Shown: piece after piece, positions 1-10,869 of the stretch
Layout: every line of letters starts with the position of its first letter
How positions within the stretch are numbered: position 1 is the stretch's first letter
Source: Cladopsammia gracilis
Lineage: Eukaryota > Cnidaria > Anthozoa > Scleractinia > Dendrophylliidae
Reading direction: 5' to 3'
Assembly (NCBI GenBank): GCA_022457155.1
Contig: JAJGOT010000122.1
Span: 988,501-1,052,500 of the forward strand
DNA: 64,000 nt
Made by a program: the position numbers and the translations under genes
Notes under the pieces: model-generated
Databases searched by the model: none
What the model was told of the DNA's origin: nothing
What the model saw: only the letters and a program-made list of their open reading frames with translations

Positions 1-1209
1 TACTTGGATGACGTCATTGTTTACAGTAAAACGTTTGAGGAACATGTGGAGAATTTGCGAACAGTGTTGAGACGCCTACGCAAACATGGAGTAAAATTGA
101 AACCAAGCAAATGCAGTCTGTTCCAGCGTGAGGTCCGCTATCTGGGTCTAATGGTAAACCAGGCCGGATACAGTATTGATCCGGAAAGCACTAAAACGGT
201 TACGAGTTTAGGAGAATCTCCACCAAAGAATGTGGGTGAAGTCCGCAAACTGACTGGACTATTAAGCTATTACAGGAGGTACATTCAGGATTTCGCCAAG
301 ATGGCAAAACCCCTTTATGATCTCCTTAAGGAACCTGACAGGAAAGGACAACCACGACAGCGAAGTCAGAGGGGAAAAACAAGACCAGTCAAACACAGGG
401 GACAAGTCTCATCTCGGGAGCCAGTCAATTGGACAAGTGAACATCAAGCTGCGCTGGATCAGCTTATCAGTGCGATTAGCAAACCACCTGTGATGGCTTA
501 CCCTCGTTACACCCAGCCATTTATTCTTCACACTGACGCGTCAGAACAAGGTCTTGGAGCAGCACTCTACCAAAGGCAAGATGGTCAACTGAGGGTGATT
601 GCCTATGGATCTTGTGCACTGACTGCAGCGGAACGAAATTACCATCTTCACTCCAGTAAACTTGAATTTTTGGCTCTCAAATGGGCCGTAACTGAGCAGT
701 TTAGAGACTATCTGTATTATGCTTCACACTTTACCGTCTACACAGATAACAATCCGTTGACCTATGTACTAACTACAGCAAAACTCAATGCGACTGGTCA
801 CAGTTGGGTAGCAGAACTAGCCGACTTCCATTTCACGATAAAATACCGACCAGGTACGGCCAACGAGGATGCTGATGCCCTCTCTAGGATACACATGGAG
901 CAGTATATGGATATGTGCACTGAAGAAGTAGAGCCGGATTGGATTAAAGCCACAGTGGAAGCTTTGGATGCTCAACATAAAGGAGATGCAGTTTGGTTAT
1001 TATCCCTATCTAGTCAGCCAAATGAACTGAGACACATCATTGATGATGACTGTGAACTGAGGGTGCAACCCCTTACTGTTAAAGAACTGTACGAGGCTCA
1101 GAGGGGAGACAAGATAATCAGTGAGGTGATTCAGCATAAGAATAGCGGCAAACCACTCACACTGCAACAGGCGCCGGGCATCACCAGGGGTACAATCCCT
1201 CTTACGTGA
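1..1209 (+). pseudogene. Gypsy pol: reverse transcriptase C-terminus and RNase H
   Basis: The first codons read YLDDV, the RT catalytic box with the two metal-binding aspartates, so the upstream fingers and palm are missing only because the window starts here. The RT thumb and connection follow ([16 protein letters not shown] and the [10 protein letters not shown] region). RNase H acidic residues are visible in [17 protein letters not shown], in the [13 protein letters not shown] helix and in [14 protein letters not shown], followed by the ADALSR motif that usually closes RNase H in this group. The reading frame is lost near 1187 and hits a stop at 1207-1209, while homologous sequence continues in another frame. 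In an active element the enzyme would copy the element RNA into DNA. It is inactive here because the polyprotein is interrupted. Confidence 0.88.
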
Positions 1210-2916
1210 ATGGAAAAAACTTGTTGTTAGAGAAGACGGGATTCTCAGACGCAGAAGTGGCCCAAATCTACAGCTTGTCCTACCGCTCAAGTTTCACCGA
1301 ATGGTCTACAGAGAGCTGCATGAAGAATTGGGACATTTAGGGACAGAAAGGGTCCTTCATCTTGCCAGAGAACGATTTTACTGGCCACGGATGAAAAGAG
1401 ACATTGAACATTATGTGACTCGTGTGCAGCTGCATCAAACAAAAGAGACCAAACATCTTGCCGAGGGCGCCAATGGAGATCGTACAGAGTAGCGCACCCT
1501 TCGAACTAGTGTCATTGGACTTCGTACATCTGGAGAAAAGCAAAGGGGGTTACGAGTACATCCTCGTTATAGTGGATCATTTCACCAGATTTGCCCAGGC
1601 ATATGCGACCACCAACAAGTCCGCTAGAACCGCAGCAAATAAGTTATACAACGACTTTATATTGCGTTTCGGGTTCCCGGCGAGGATCTTACATGATCAG
1701 GGAGGTGAATTTGAAAATCATCTTTTCCATCGGCTTGAGTTATGCTGTGGTACGGTCCGATCTCGAACAACCCCTTATCATCCCCAAGGGAATGGAAAGA
1801 CTGAACGACTGAACCAAACACTTCTATCCATGCTAAGGACTTTGCCTGAACACCAGAAGTCCAATTGGAAAGAGTCTCCATAAAGTGGTTCATGCATACA
1901 ATTGCACCCGTCACGAAGCGACAGGATATTCGCCATTCTTTCTATTGTTTGGTCGATCACCCAGGCTACCAATTGATGTTATATTCGGTATCAAGCCCAC
2001 GGCCTGCTCAAGTTACCCAGCTTACGTCAAGGAGTGGCAAACGGCGATGAAAGAAGCGTATGATATAGCAACAAAGAAATCCCAGTTATCCGGCCTCAGA
2101 GGCAAGAAGCAGTATGATCGAAGGCTAAACAGTCCGGTACTCCAGCCAGGTGATAGAGTCCTGGTACGAAACTTAAGTGAAAGAGGGGGTCCTGGAAAGT
2201 TGAGATCCTACTGGGAAGACACCATCCACCAGGTAGTGACGCAGAAAGGTGAAGGGAGCCCGGTATATGAAGTTAAGCCTGAAGCTGGTGAAGGGCGACA
2301 CCGTGTGATTCACCGTAATCTCTTACTGCCATGTAATGATCTTCCTTTTGAAGTGAAGCCTGACAACGCCCGCAGAAAATCAAAACGGAAGTTGCAGACC
2401 GTTAAACCACATGCAGCTTCTACACTGTCCACTAATGTGGAAAGCAGTTCGGATGAAGAACCTGACGGGATGTTAACTTTCACCCCTGTTGAGTCAGAAA
2501 TGTCCCCTTCAAGCAGTAACTGTACAGCCGAGGAGCCTGCAGCCAACCAGGAATGTACTCACGCGGAGACGTCTTCAGATAATCTCTCTTCTGAACCGCA
2601 GATACAACCACTGATGGACCCAGTCATTGAACCACCTGTGGAAGAGCAGTCGGAGGCTGAGCCAAGTGAGGGAAGACCAATAAGAGTGCGCAGGCCACCC
2701 ACCTTACTTACATATGACACCTTTGGAACTCCAAGTTTTTACCAACCAGCAGGACTGAGTTCAACTAGTCACAATGCGGGTGTGGCGCAAGTAACTGTTC
2801 CTATGATACCTGGAACCCTGGGAGGAATTCCTAATGTGTGGATGAACTGTGTTTGGCCAACGACCTATCACACGCCATTCGGGTATCCTGGCGTGTATCC
2901 TTTCTGGATTAACTGA
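1190..2916 (+). pseudogene. Gypsy integrase (zinc-binding, catalytic core, C-terminal domain)
   Basis: The zinc-binding domain begins around 1300 with HEELGHLGTERVLHLARERF and FYWPRMKRDIEHYV. Its cysteine pair (CSC) is in another frame after a shift near 1420. The DDE core runs from about 1500 to 1880: first D in LVSLDFVHL, second D in [11 protein letters not shown] in [13 protein letters not shown] further shift near 1878 leads into the 1885-2916 frame with HEATGYSPFFLLFGRSPRLP and a chromatin-type integrase C-terminus (LQPGDRVLVRNL). The last 200 residues are low-complexity and acidic (SSSDEE). Integrase would insert the element cDNA into the host genome. Three separate frames for one polyprotein mean this copy cannot make a functional enzyme. 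Confidence 0.85.
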
Positions 2917-3261
2917 AAAGATGCGGAAAAAAAACGTTCCGAACCTTTTTGTTTTTCAATTAAGTGGCGTTAAAAAAAAAAAACGAAAAAGAAAGAAAAA
3001 GGAGTGGACAAGGTATAAGTTACAATTGTTACTTAATAACAAACTAAGTAGTTTGTCGGTGGAAGTCATTGACCTTTAATAGTAGTCAAAACTATATTAC
3101 AAGTCTCAAGTTGCTGTACTCGTAGCTTTGTGGGGAGGGCCTGATCACCCCTTTCCAATTGCGTATAGGATGGAAAAGAAAAAGACTTGTGTATTAGTGA
3201 ACTGAGACAACAGCTTAGCCGTGTAATGTCGAGGACGACATCTATTTTTCGTAAGGGGGAG

Positions 3262-3450
3262 TGTGTAGGGCCTATAAAGTTAGGTAGGACGTGGAGGAAC
3301 ACTGTGCCCACCCCCCTCAGGAACAAAATTGTAAGTGAAAGGAATTATGGGAAAATAAACGCACGAGGTTCTTGTTGTCCGCCATTTTGAAGTGTGTTTT
3401 TCTGTTGTTTGAGGCGAAGAATAGACGCTCTCGTCCCGCGGCGTGCAACA
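3262..3450 (+). repeat. Putative 3' LTR of the Gypsy element
   Basis: The segment starts TGTGTAGG and ends GCAACA, giving short TGT...ACA inverted ends, and it immediately follows the purine tract AAGGGGGAG. It holds a TATAAAG box near 3273 and an AATAAA signal near 3355, both expected of a promoter/terminator LTR. At 189 bp it is short. The partner 5' LTR is outside the window, so the boundaries rest on internal signals only. Confidence 0.5.
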
Positions 3451-3766
3451 GATACGGACGTCCACGCAAGGTTTGGCATTTCAACTTCGAGCTCAGCAAT
3501 GCCAGTTAAAGCTGACGAAGAAAAGACAAGCTCACTCCCCCCTAACGGATGATTATCCCATGGGAAACTTGCGCATTCAGAGAAAACTTCGCCGGGTGTG
3601 CAAATTCACGACTGCGGAGGACGAGTTTCTAAAGCAGGGAATAAATAAGCATGGGTTTGGACAGTGGACTGCTATTTTGAGAGATGACGATTTCCAATTT
3701 CAAGAAGGAAGAACCGCAGACTCTCTAAAGAAAAGGGCTGGACTCAAAATGCCCCTAGCTTAACAA
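3451..3766 (+). pseudogene. C-terminal part of tyrosine-recombinase/Myb protein (copy A)
   Basis: This is a second, 5'-truncated copy of the gene found at 10870-12528. Similarity begins almost exactly at the end of the putative LTR: DVHARFG here matches DVQARFG in the other copy. A frame change or in-frame stop near 3550 separates this linker from the Myb domain at about 3590-3740. The Myb domain reads KFTTAEDEFLKQGI, HGFGQWTAILRD and GRTADSLKKRAG, close to the partner's domain. The HGxGQW and xDSLKKR pattern resembles telobox/TRF-type Myb domains, which bind DNA. The catalytic recombinase part is absent. An SF3-helicase gene lies 140 bp downstream in convergent orientation, as in copy B. Confidence 0.7.
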
Positions 3767-3907
3767 GACTAGAGAAAACGCAGATCAAACTGTATACGCA
3801 ACAGAACCATTCGTTTTAATTGTGACTGATAAATATGTTCTGTTTATAAGTCATTGTTACACTTGGAAATCAAAACCAGAAATAAATGAACATCAAAACA
3901 ACAATGT

Positions 3908-6900
3908 TTATGGTTGTCTGGAGAAATAGTTCAATATTGTATTGGAGCAGGTTTTCTTCTTCTTGCCGCTTCTAGCCTGAGATCTGTCTAGGCGGGTTCG
4001 CTTTTTTCCCTTTTGCGATTCTCCCCGGATGCGGCGTGTTCTCTTGAATTGTATGTGGTCGACTTCCCAGCTTGCCACCTGTGTCAAGAACATATCTTCG
4101 TCATCCTCGTTGTTGCTTGGTTTGTGTTCTTGTTCTTGTTGCAGTGATTCTGCGCTCTCTCCAAGCTCTTCTGTTGTTGGCAGGGCCTCGAAGACGTACT
4201 TGACCAGGTGGCTGTGTCACTGCTGAAGCAGACCCATTTCAACGCACGTTCGCCTTCATTCATCTAAGGCCTCCTTGGTGCCGAGTGTTCCAATGTTCTT
4301 GTGATGATTTTTCAACTTGTCTTGTAGGACTTCCAGCAGGGCACCCATGGATGCTTTGAAGTTTTTATCTAGGCTGGTGTGCAGTTGTTTGACGCAGTCA
4401 TGCAACTCCCTTTCGGTCTTTTTCAACCAGGTGCCTTGGAATGCTTGACGGGCTTTCTCCCGTCTACGTTGTTCTTCATGCGCTCTTTGTTGGTCGCTAC
4501 GCCTCTGCAGCTCCCTTCGAATCGGAGTGGGCATCAATGCGTCTGGTTCTGGTGGCAGCAAGTCTGCGCTCTGGGTGCTTACTCCCATCTCTCTCAAGGC
4601 AGCTTTTCTCAACTGGTGTTGCTTTTCAGTGAGGTTCTTTTGCGCTGTTCTTTTTCGTTCTTGTTCTTGGAGCATGTGCTTCACCTGCCTGTATTGCAGA
4701 CTGTCTGGATCGGATCTGCTCAACGTTGCTCTCAAATCGTCAAGAACATCGCTTGACGTGGAATCCATGGCAACATCGTCGGCGTCAGACTGTTCCATAG
4801 CATCGACAGGACCTTCGTCACTTGCTTCCGCTTCACCAAATTGGGTCTCTTCGACAAGTGGATTAGTGAGTGACAGAGATCGCAGATCTTTCTTTTCTTG
4901 TTCTTGCAAAATTCCTTCTTCGTTTTGTGACCTCTCGTCGTCAGTGTTGGTGTCGTCATCGTCATCGCTCTCGGTGTCACTTGCACAGGATTTGGCTTGC
5001 TCTGCAGCCCACACGACGCATTCCATGGCGTGCTTTTTTAACCATGCTGCCGCTTTCTTCTTGGGATTTTGGAGACTCTTAAAATGGTACGTGCGAAGAC
5101 GTTTATCCATGGCAGGTTGGTGCATGAGACCAAAATCCAGTTTACGCTGTGCTGTAATCAGCATTGGGCATTTATTGATAAATGCCCTGGCAGTCTGATA
5201 CTTGACGTCATGAGCGGCGTATCCACCCTGTGTGAGCACTTTCCAGTCAGCAATGTCCAAGGTGTTCATGTCTGCTTCATCAATGAAGATTACTTCTGTA
5301 AATGGGCTGATCATTGCTTTACTAAAAGTGTGTTGCTTTGTCACTGTTGCAATATTTCCATGGTGTATTAGTCCCTGTATTGGAAAGAACAAACTTGTCT
5401 TACCACTGTTGGCATCTCCAACAAGGCAAGGAACTTTGTCTGTGCTTTTTCTTATTGTAATTCAGCAGTTTGAGAAAATCTTCACAGAAGGTTGACACCG
5501 CTTTGGGAGAGGCTGTTCTCCAAGATCTCCTGAAAATACTTAGGGTTGGCTTCTTTGGTGGAGTCATAGGCACAAAACGCCCTGGGTGATACCCTTCAAT
5601 GGTGTTTTCTAGGAAGGAACGTTTTTTCAGGGACCAACAGACACCGTCGTTGACTTCTATCAGATTGTAGTCAATGGTCAGTGGCTGGAAGAGTTCGCAG
5701 TGTGGATTTGCTAACAGTTCTATGATTTTTCTCATTTCTCGGATGAGTCTTGATTTAAACTGCTCGTTCGTAGTGAGTGTTGATGAATGCTCTTGCCTTG
5801 CATTTAAAGGAGTACGTGTACCTTGATCTCGGGTTCTTTTTGTACACTTTGCCTCTGTAGCTGGCATATTTGAGCTTCTGCATTGCAATGGTTGTCATTG
5901 ACGAGAATTGTCAACTTGTCAGAAAGCTGTATTTCTTCCTGTCCAAAAGACAGAGTAGCCTCGTTGAGAATGTTGAAGCCAAACATGTCTAGTTGCAGTT
6001 TAGCCTCGACCATCTTCTCTAGCGCTCTCGTTAATGACTGGTGAAAACTATTGTTGATCAAAGTGACACGCATGACATTTTCCGTTCCGCAATCTTCAAG
6101 TTCTTGGGAAGAGAGAGGTGACATTCCAACCAGATGGCTAAATTCATCTTTGTAGTTGTTTTGGTACGATGACGCCACAAGTTCCTGCATGCAAGGGTTT
6201 CTGTGGTCTTTCAAGACTTTATAGAGTTCCTTGATGGCGATGCATTCTTTTCCATCTTGAAACTGTACCTGAAACAAAATAGAAAACTATCATTCAGTGC
6301 ACGGGAAACTAAAATACGTTTATGTTTCAAGCCTCTTTGTTCATACTTAACCAGCCTGTAAGACACTAATTTGTAAGAGAGAAGGCATGTCATTAAATTG
6401 CAAGCAAAAACGGATTGTCATAAATTTCTATAGTTCGTAATACCTGATTTGCCGTGTCCCCCACTCCACACTCCAGCAGTGCTCGATGGACCACGAGTGG
6501 ATTCGCAGGAGCTCCATTAGGTGTCGTCAGTGCCAGGCAATAGGTAATTGAAGGCCAAAGTGACTTGTTGATGGTTGTTGGATTTCCATCAAGTACTTGT
6601 TGAGATGAAGTAGCGGGCGTGGGACTTGGATCTTGATGTTCTTCGCTGTCATCGCTTTCGTTTATACTCCCCTTCTTTTCTTGCGTTGATATGGCACTGA
6701 AGAAGAAAGCTGCATTCGGTATACCTTGAAAAAGAGAGAAATACATGTTAAGCGCTAGTCAAATTTTATAAGGCCAATTTCAAGCAAACTTTTAAAAACT
6801 AAACTAACCTGAAATGGCTTTGTCACAAGAATCTCGCTTCTTGCAGATGGCGTTCCATGATTTTGGCAGGTCTTTTTCTTTCACGTTCCACACACATTTG

Positions 6901-6941
6901 GCACTAATGATACTACACTGGCCAGAAACTGCGGGACTCAT
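3908..6941 (-). pseudogene. SF3-type helicase-like protein, multi-exon, frameshifted
   Basis: I place the start at the ATG at 6941 (MSPAVSGQC). Exon 1 (6941-6809) ends in a GTTAGT donor, exon 2 spans 6724-6444 and exon 3 begins at 6268; GT-AG borders and phases agree. In exon 3 the frame changes near 5890 and near 5790, and again at a five-A run (5446-5450) just before the ATPase core. Core motifs: Walker A GDANSGKT (about 5400-5420), Walker B VIFIDEA, sensor-1-like PMLITAQ, and an arginine-rich MDKRLRTYHF. This order matches superfamily 3 helicases. A long acidic and coiled-coil tail follows to 4256. A final basic segment in another frame ends TILNYFSRQP at 3908 and resembles a PIP-box lacking its glutamine. 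SF3 enzymes unwind DNA at replication origins. The exact family is not recognised, and a viral origin is possible but not shown. Confidence 0.65.
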
Positions 6942-7261
6942 GTAACATTAGACAGTTCCTCTTATTGCTTCGCTGTTTAACTTCTTACTCGGCTGCTTGG
7001 CAGGACGCATCTTCGCCAAAATGTGCAGACAAAAACAACACCAAAAACTGCTGCTTAAATAACCATCCTGTACTTGTGAAATTAATAGGAATAAATCTGA
7101 AGAACTACCACCTAAATTTGCCTAGAGAAGACTGCACTTTTGTTCCGTTCAACACTTTCTGTGGATGATATTTTTAAGCTTCATTAAGCCTACTTTTTCA
7201 AAGACAATGTTGAACTAATTTACAACTAAGTCAGAAATGACTGTTGTTCATTTTTCAATTG
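6942..7261. other. No gene seen; upstream region of the helicase gene
   Basis: This AT-rich stretch lies directly 5' of the helicase start and should hold its promoter. I see no clear promoter motif, terminal repeat or credible ORF beyond a short spurious one at 6965-7168. Confidence 0.4.
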
Positions 7262-8145
7262 AATAGAAAGTGGTGTTGATTTGGCTTTTGCCAACTTTTG
7301 GCAGCTTTATTTCACATGTAGCGGTAACATCCATTTATTTTGTATTGCAGTTTGTATTTATTTGTTTACTCCATTTTTTATTTTTACAAACGTTTTTGAA
7401 ACTTACAGGATAAGGTAAACTAATTATATGCCCTATGGCTAGAATACATTTTTTTTAAGAATAAAGAGAAAACACACCAAAAAAAAAAAGAATTGAAACA
7501 GAAGTAATATTTGCGAGACAATGATTAATACTGAGCAAAATAAAGTGCTCTATTAAATTGTTGTCTAGTTTGCTTTTTGCGTATGGATATAGGAATATCA
7601 TTCCAGTAATAGCATCCGATAATTGTTGGACAAAATTTTCTTATGTTTATTCTGAATGAACTGGGATTTATGTGTTGTAAGGCTGTACTTCGAGTGGCGT
7701 AATTATGTTGCTCAGATGCAAAGTAATGAAAAGATGAAGAAAAATAGACAAGCGTGGCATTGATTTGGTTTCAAGGCGATTGTTGCTAACTTTTGGCAGC
7801 TTTATTTCACATGTTGTGGTAACATCCATTGAACAATAGTAATGAAAAGATGGAAGAAACATATACAGGGGGTGGTGTTTTGTTTTGATTTCACGGCGAT
7901 TGCTACTAACGTTTGGCAGCTTTATTTCGCATATCACTGTAAACTAACAGCGAAAAAACAAACAGCAGAATGTGGTGTTGATTTGGCCAGAAGAAGGTTG
8001 TTGCAGCTTTATTTCGCATTAAGATGCGAAACCTATTGTACAGTTTTCAGTGGGAAATAAACGGGTAGAATATGTGCTTGACATGTTCTGAAGGCGATTG
8101 TTTGCACTTTGTCATAGCTTTATTTCGCATGTTGCTGAAAACTTT
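7262..8145 (+). repeat. Scattered diverged repeat with core GCAGCTTTATTTCRCAT
   Basis: A core of GCAGCTTTATTTC followed by RCAT occurs at 7301, 7796, 7916, 8003 and 8115 in the same orientation, usually preceded by a GATTTGG and GCGATTG flank. Spacing is 495, 120, 87 and 112 bp. The pattern looks like an old minisatellite or repeated insertions of one short element. A related TTTATTTCGCATTGC stands alone near 13887. No protein is supported here. Confidence 0.55.
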
Positions 8146-8266
8146 AATTGTTTGCATCATAGGACTTAAAGCTGAACCAGCAGAGTATAATCTTGAAAGA
8201 GTTTAATGCATCAAGTTCAAGAAAGTAGAAAAATGTTTAAAGAAAAACACAAGGCCATTCATTGAT

Positions 8267-9010
8267 ATATTCATAATCCCGCTAAATCCGTGAGATCCAT
8301 ATGTTCCGTCCTTTTAGTAGAAGTTTGTGTTGTGGTAATATATTTCACTAAATCAGCCAACTGACACTGCAAGTTTTAACCAAGCAAAACTTCTACTAAA
8401 AGGACGGAACATATGGATCTCGCGGATTTAACGGGGATATGAATATGTGATGAATTACTTCTCTCTATTTCTGTAAGTATCTTAAAAGTATATTATCTAA
8501 TATACTATTAATACATATACTTGCAGAAATAGAGAGAAGTAATTCATCATATATTCATATCCCCGTTTAATCTGTGAGATCCATATGTTCCGTCCTTTTA
8601 GTAGAAGTTTGTGTTGTGGTAATATATTACACTAAATCAGCCAACTGACACTGCAAGTTTCAACCAAGCAAAACTTCTACTAAAAGGACGGAACATATGG
8701 ATCTCACGGATTTAACGGGGATATGAATATGTGATGAATTACTTCTCTCTATTTCTGTAAGTATCTTAAAAGTATATTATCTAATATACTATTAATACAT
8801 ATACTTACAGAAATAGAGAGAAGTAATTCATATATTCATATCCCCGTTAAATCCGTGAGATCCATATGTTCCGTCCTTTTAGTAGAAGTTTGTGTTGTGG
8901 TAATATATTACACTAAATCAGCCAACTGACACTGCAAGTTCCAACCAAGCAAAACTTCTACTAAAAGGACGGAAGACACGGATCTCACGGAATTAACGGG
9001 AACATGAATA
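8267..9010. repeat. Tandem array of three palindromic (hairpin) units, about 280 bp each
   Basis: The phrase AAATCCGTGAGATCC plus CATATGTTCCGTCC recurs at about 8284, 8567 and 8848. Each unit has two nested inverted repeats. Stem 1 pairs a roughly 45-bp segment ending TTTTAGTAGAAGTTT with its reverse complement about 60 bp later, around a core containing CAGCCAACTGACACTGC. Stem 2 pairs ATTACTTCTCTCTATTTC with GAAATAGAGAGAAGTAAT across an AT-rich 50-bp loop. Copies are nearly identical, so amplification is recent. No ORF is present. It resembles a tandemly amplified foldback MITE. Confidence 0.85.
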
Positions 9011-9269
9011 CATAATCATTTTCTTATCGGCAGATGAATGTCTTGGGCCTGTTTTTTTGTTCCCTTTTTTACAAGACATACTGACCAAACAATTCTCCCT
9101 AAAATGTCGTCCACTGTCAAGTTGAATTAAATACACTTAAAATTGCATGTTTTCCATTAGCCTTGCTAGAATCGATGGCTAAAGGCGGAATCACATAGCT
9201 ATTTGGAGAGATAAAGTTCAAAACATGCGAGGGAACAAAAATTTTGGGAAACGACCCTCTCCCTCCTCC

Positions 9270-10345
9270 CTCCTCCCTCGTCCCTCTAGGAACAATTGTC
9301 GATATTAACTAGGAACAAAATGTTCATTCATAGCTAAATAGCACCTTTTGTTCCGGATTTATACTCGTGAATGGAACATATTGTTCCTGAATGGGTAGGT
9401 TCGGAACGAGCGTTCCTAGCAGTTTTTGTTCTTGTTTTGAGATTTTGTTCCGTTTTCATTCATTTAAGGAACAATAGTTCCTTTTGATGTGTTCCCATTC
9501 AGAGTAGCTGTTCCTTATTGTTGACACGCGGAACTCATGTTCCCAATAAGTTGTTCCTATTCAACATTTGTTCCTTGCTGTGATAATTCCTGTTTTCACA
9601 GCTTGTTCCTTTTCACTCTTTTGAGGAACAATTGTTCCTATCAATGAGTTCCCTTTTATAGGATATGTTCCATTTTGCTGGCATGTGGAACGATTGTTTC
9701 TTATCACTTGTTCCTTTTCAAGTGAAATGGTTCTTATTTATCATTTTACGTTCCTTTAGTTGATAATTCCTGTATTGACAGCCCGTTCCGTTTTACTGTT
9801 TTGAGGAACGATTGTTCCTATTAATGAGTTCCTTTTCATAGGATATGTTCCTTTTTCCTGGCATGTGGAACGATTGTTCCTAATCACTTGTTCCTATTCA
9901 TGTGAAATGGTTCTTATTTTTCATTTTATGTTCCTTAAGTTGATAGTTCCTGTTTTGACAGCCTGTTCCGTTGAAATGTTTTGAGGAACAATTGTTCCTA
10001 TAAATGAGTTCTGTTTTGCTGGCTTGCGGAACGATTGTTCCTAATCACTGGTTCCCATTCATGTAAAATGGTTCTTTAGTTGATAGTTCCTATTTTGACA
10101 GCCTGTTCCGTTTCAATGTTTTGAGGATCAAGAAGTTCCTTTTTGCTGGCATGTGGAACGATTGTTCCTAACCACTGGTTCCTATTCATGTGAAATGGTT
10201 CTTATTTATCATTTTGTGTTCCTTTAGTTGATAGTTCCTATTTTGACAGCCTGTTCCGTTTCAATGTTTTGAGGAACAATTGTTCCTATCAAGGAGTAAC
10301 TTTTTGCTGGCATGTGGAACGTTTGTTGCTATTACGTGTTCGTAT
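9270..10345. repeat. GTTCC-rich minisatellite, about 180-bp unit, five copies
   Basis: Anchors of the form ACAGCYYGTTCC occur at 9601, 9781, 9961, 10101 and 10249. The first two spacings are exactly 180 bp and the later ones 140 and 148 bp, indicating internal deletions. Each full unit holds the perfect 14-bp dyad GGAACAATTGTTCC and a second dyad GGAACGATTGTTCC, plus many single GTTCC words. The flank 9290-9590 is also GTTCC-rich but less regular. No coding capacity is seen. Confidence 0.8.
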
Positions 10346-10680
10346 TTATGTAACGTAATATAGCATAACATACTTTATTTAACGTGGATATACACTTAGC
10401 TTGAGTGTAAAATGGTTCGAGTATTCAGTATTATTTTTCCATTTTTTTATGACGTTCACCCTTGTTGTATATAACATGGATGTTTTTCAATGAAATAATG
10501 ATTGTACGACGATTATTTGTTGCTGTTGTTCTCTTGTCAAATGGCAGAGATTTCAGTCGAATACTATCACTAAAATCGTACAAAACAGAGATTGACAGCC
10601 GTTTTCTGATGTATGTAAGGTTCTATCTTACAATTCTATCTTGTCGTGTCTTACAAGATGTTATAAATGTGCAAAACGGC
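10346..10680. other. No gene seen
   Basis: An AT-rich stretch between the minisatellite and the 20-bp tandem repeat. An open frame at 10462-10830 runs through the 20-bp repeat and shows no recognisable domain, so I do not call it. Confidence 0.4.
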
Positions 10681-10760
10681 AAGCAGGGGCGAGTTGTGGC
10701 AAGCAGGGGTGAATTGTGGCAAGCATGGGCAAGTTGTGACAAGCAAGGGCAAGTTGTGAC
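10681..10760. repeat. 20-bp tandem repeat, four copies
   Basis: Four head-to-tail 20-mers with consensus AAGCAGGGGCGAGTTGTGGC and a few substitutions occupy exactly 80 bp. They sit about 110 bp upstream of the tyrosine-recombinase gene start and could be part of its 5' region or of an element terminus. Confidence 0.85.
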
Positions 10761-10869
10761 AAATTCGAGCGTGCATGATTGCCTTCATTGTTTCCTATTG
10801 GTTCTTATTTTGACCTACTGGCCATGTTAAGTGTGTGAAGTGTTATTCAAATGTTGTTTCACTTGAAAT

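Larger units (their letters stand above)
1..3450 (+). mobile_element. Ty3/Gypsy LTR retrotransposon, 3' portion, inactive
   Basis: The window opens inside the pol gene of a Ty3/Gypsy element: reverse transcriptase catalytic box, RNase H, zinc-binding integrase domain, integrase core and integrase C-terminus follow in the usual order. Three frameshifts (near 1187, 1420 and 1878) break pol. A purine tract (AAGGGGGAG, 3253-3261) directly precedes a putative 3' LTR (3262-3450). The 5' LTR, gag and protease lie off the left edge. The order RT, RNase H, integrase is diagnostic of Ty3/Gypsy rather than Ty1/Copia. The right end abuts a tyrosine-recombinase/Myb gene remnant, so this element may have inserted into that gene. 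Confidence 0.85.

Noticed and set aside
4379..5198. Long plus-strand open frames across the helicase tail
   Set aside because: They lie antisense to the acidic/coiled-coil coding region on the minus strand and are low-complexity shadows of it.
8267..9010. CRISPR-like array
   Set aside because: Units are about 280 bp with internal palindromes and no short repeat/unique spacer pattern, and the genome is animal.
10462..10830. 122-codon plus-strand frame
   Set aside because: It runs through the 20-bp tandem repeat, has no domain, and its composition follows the repeat.
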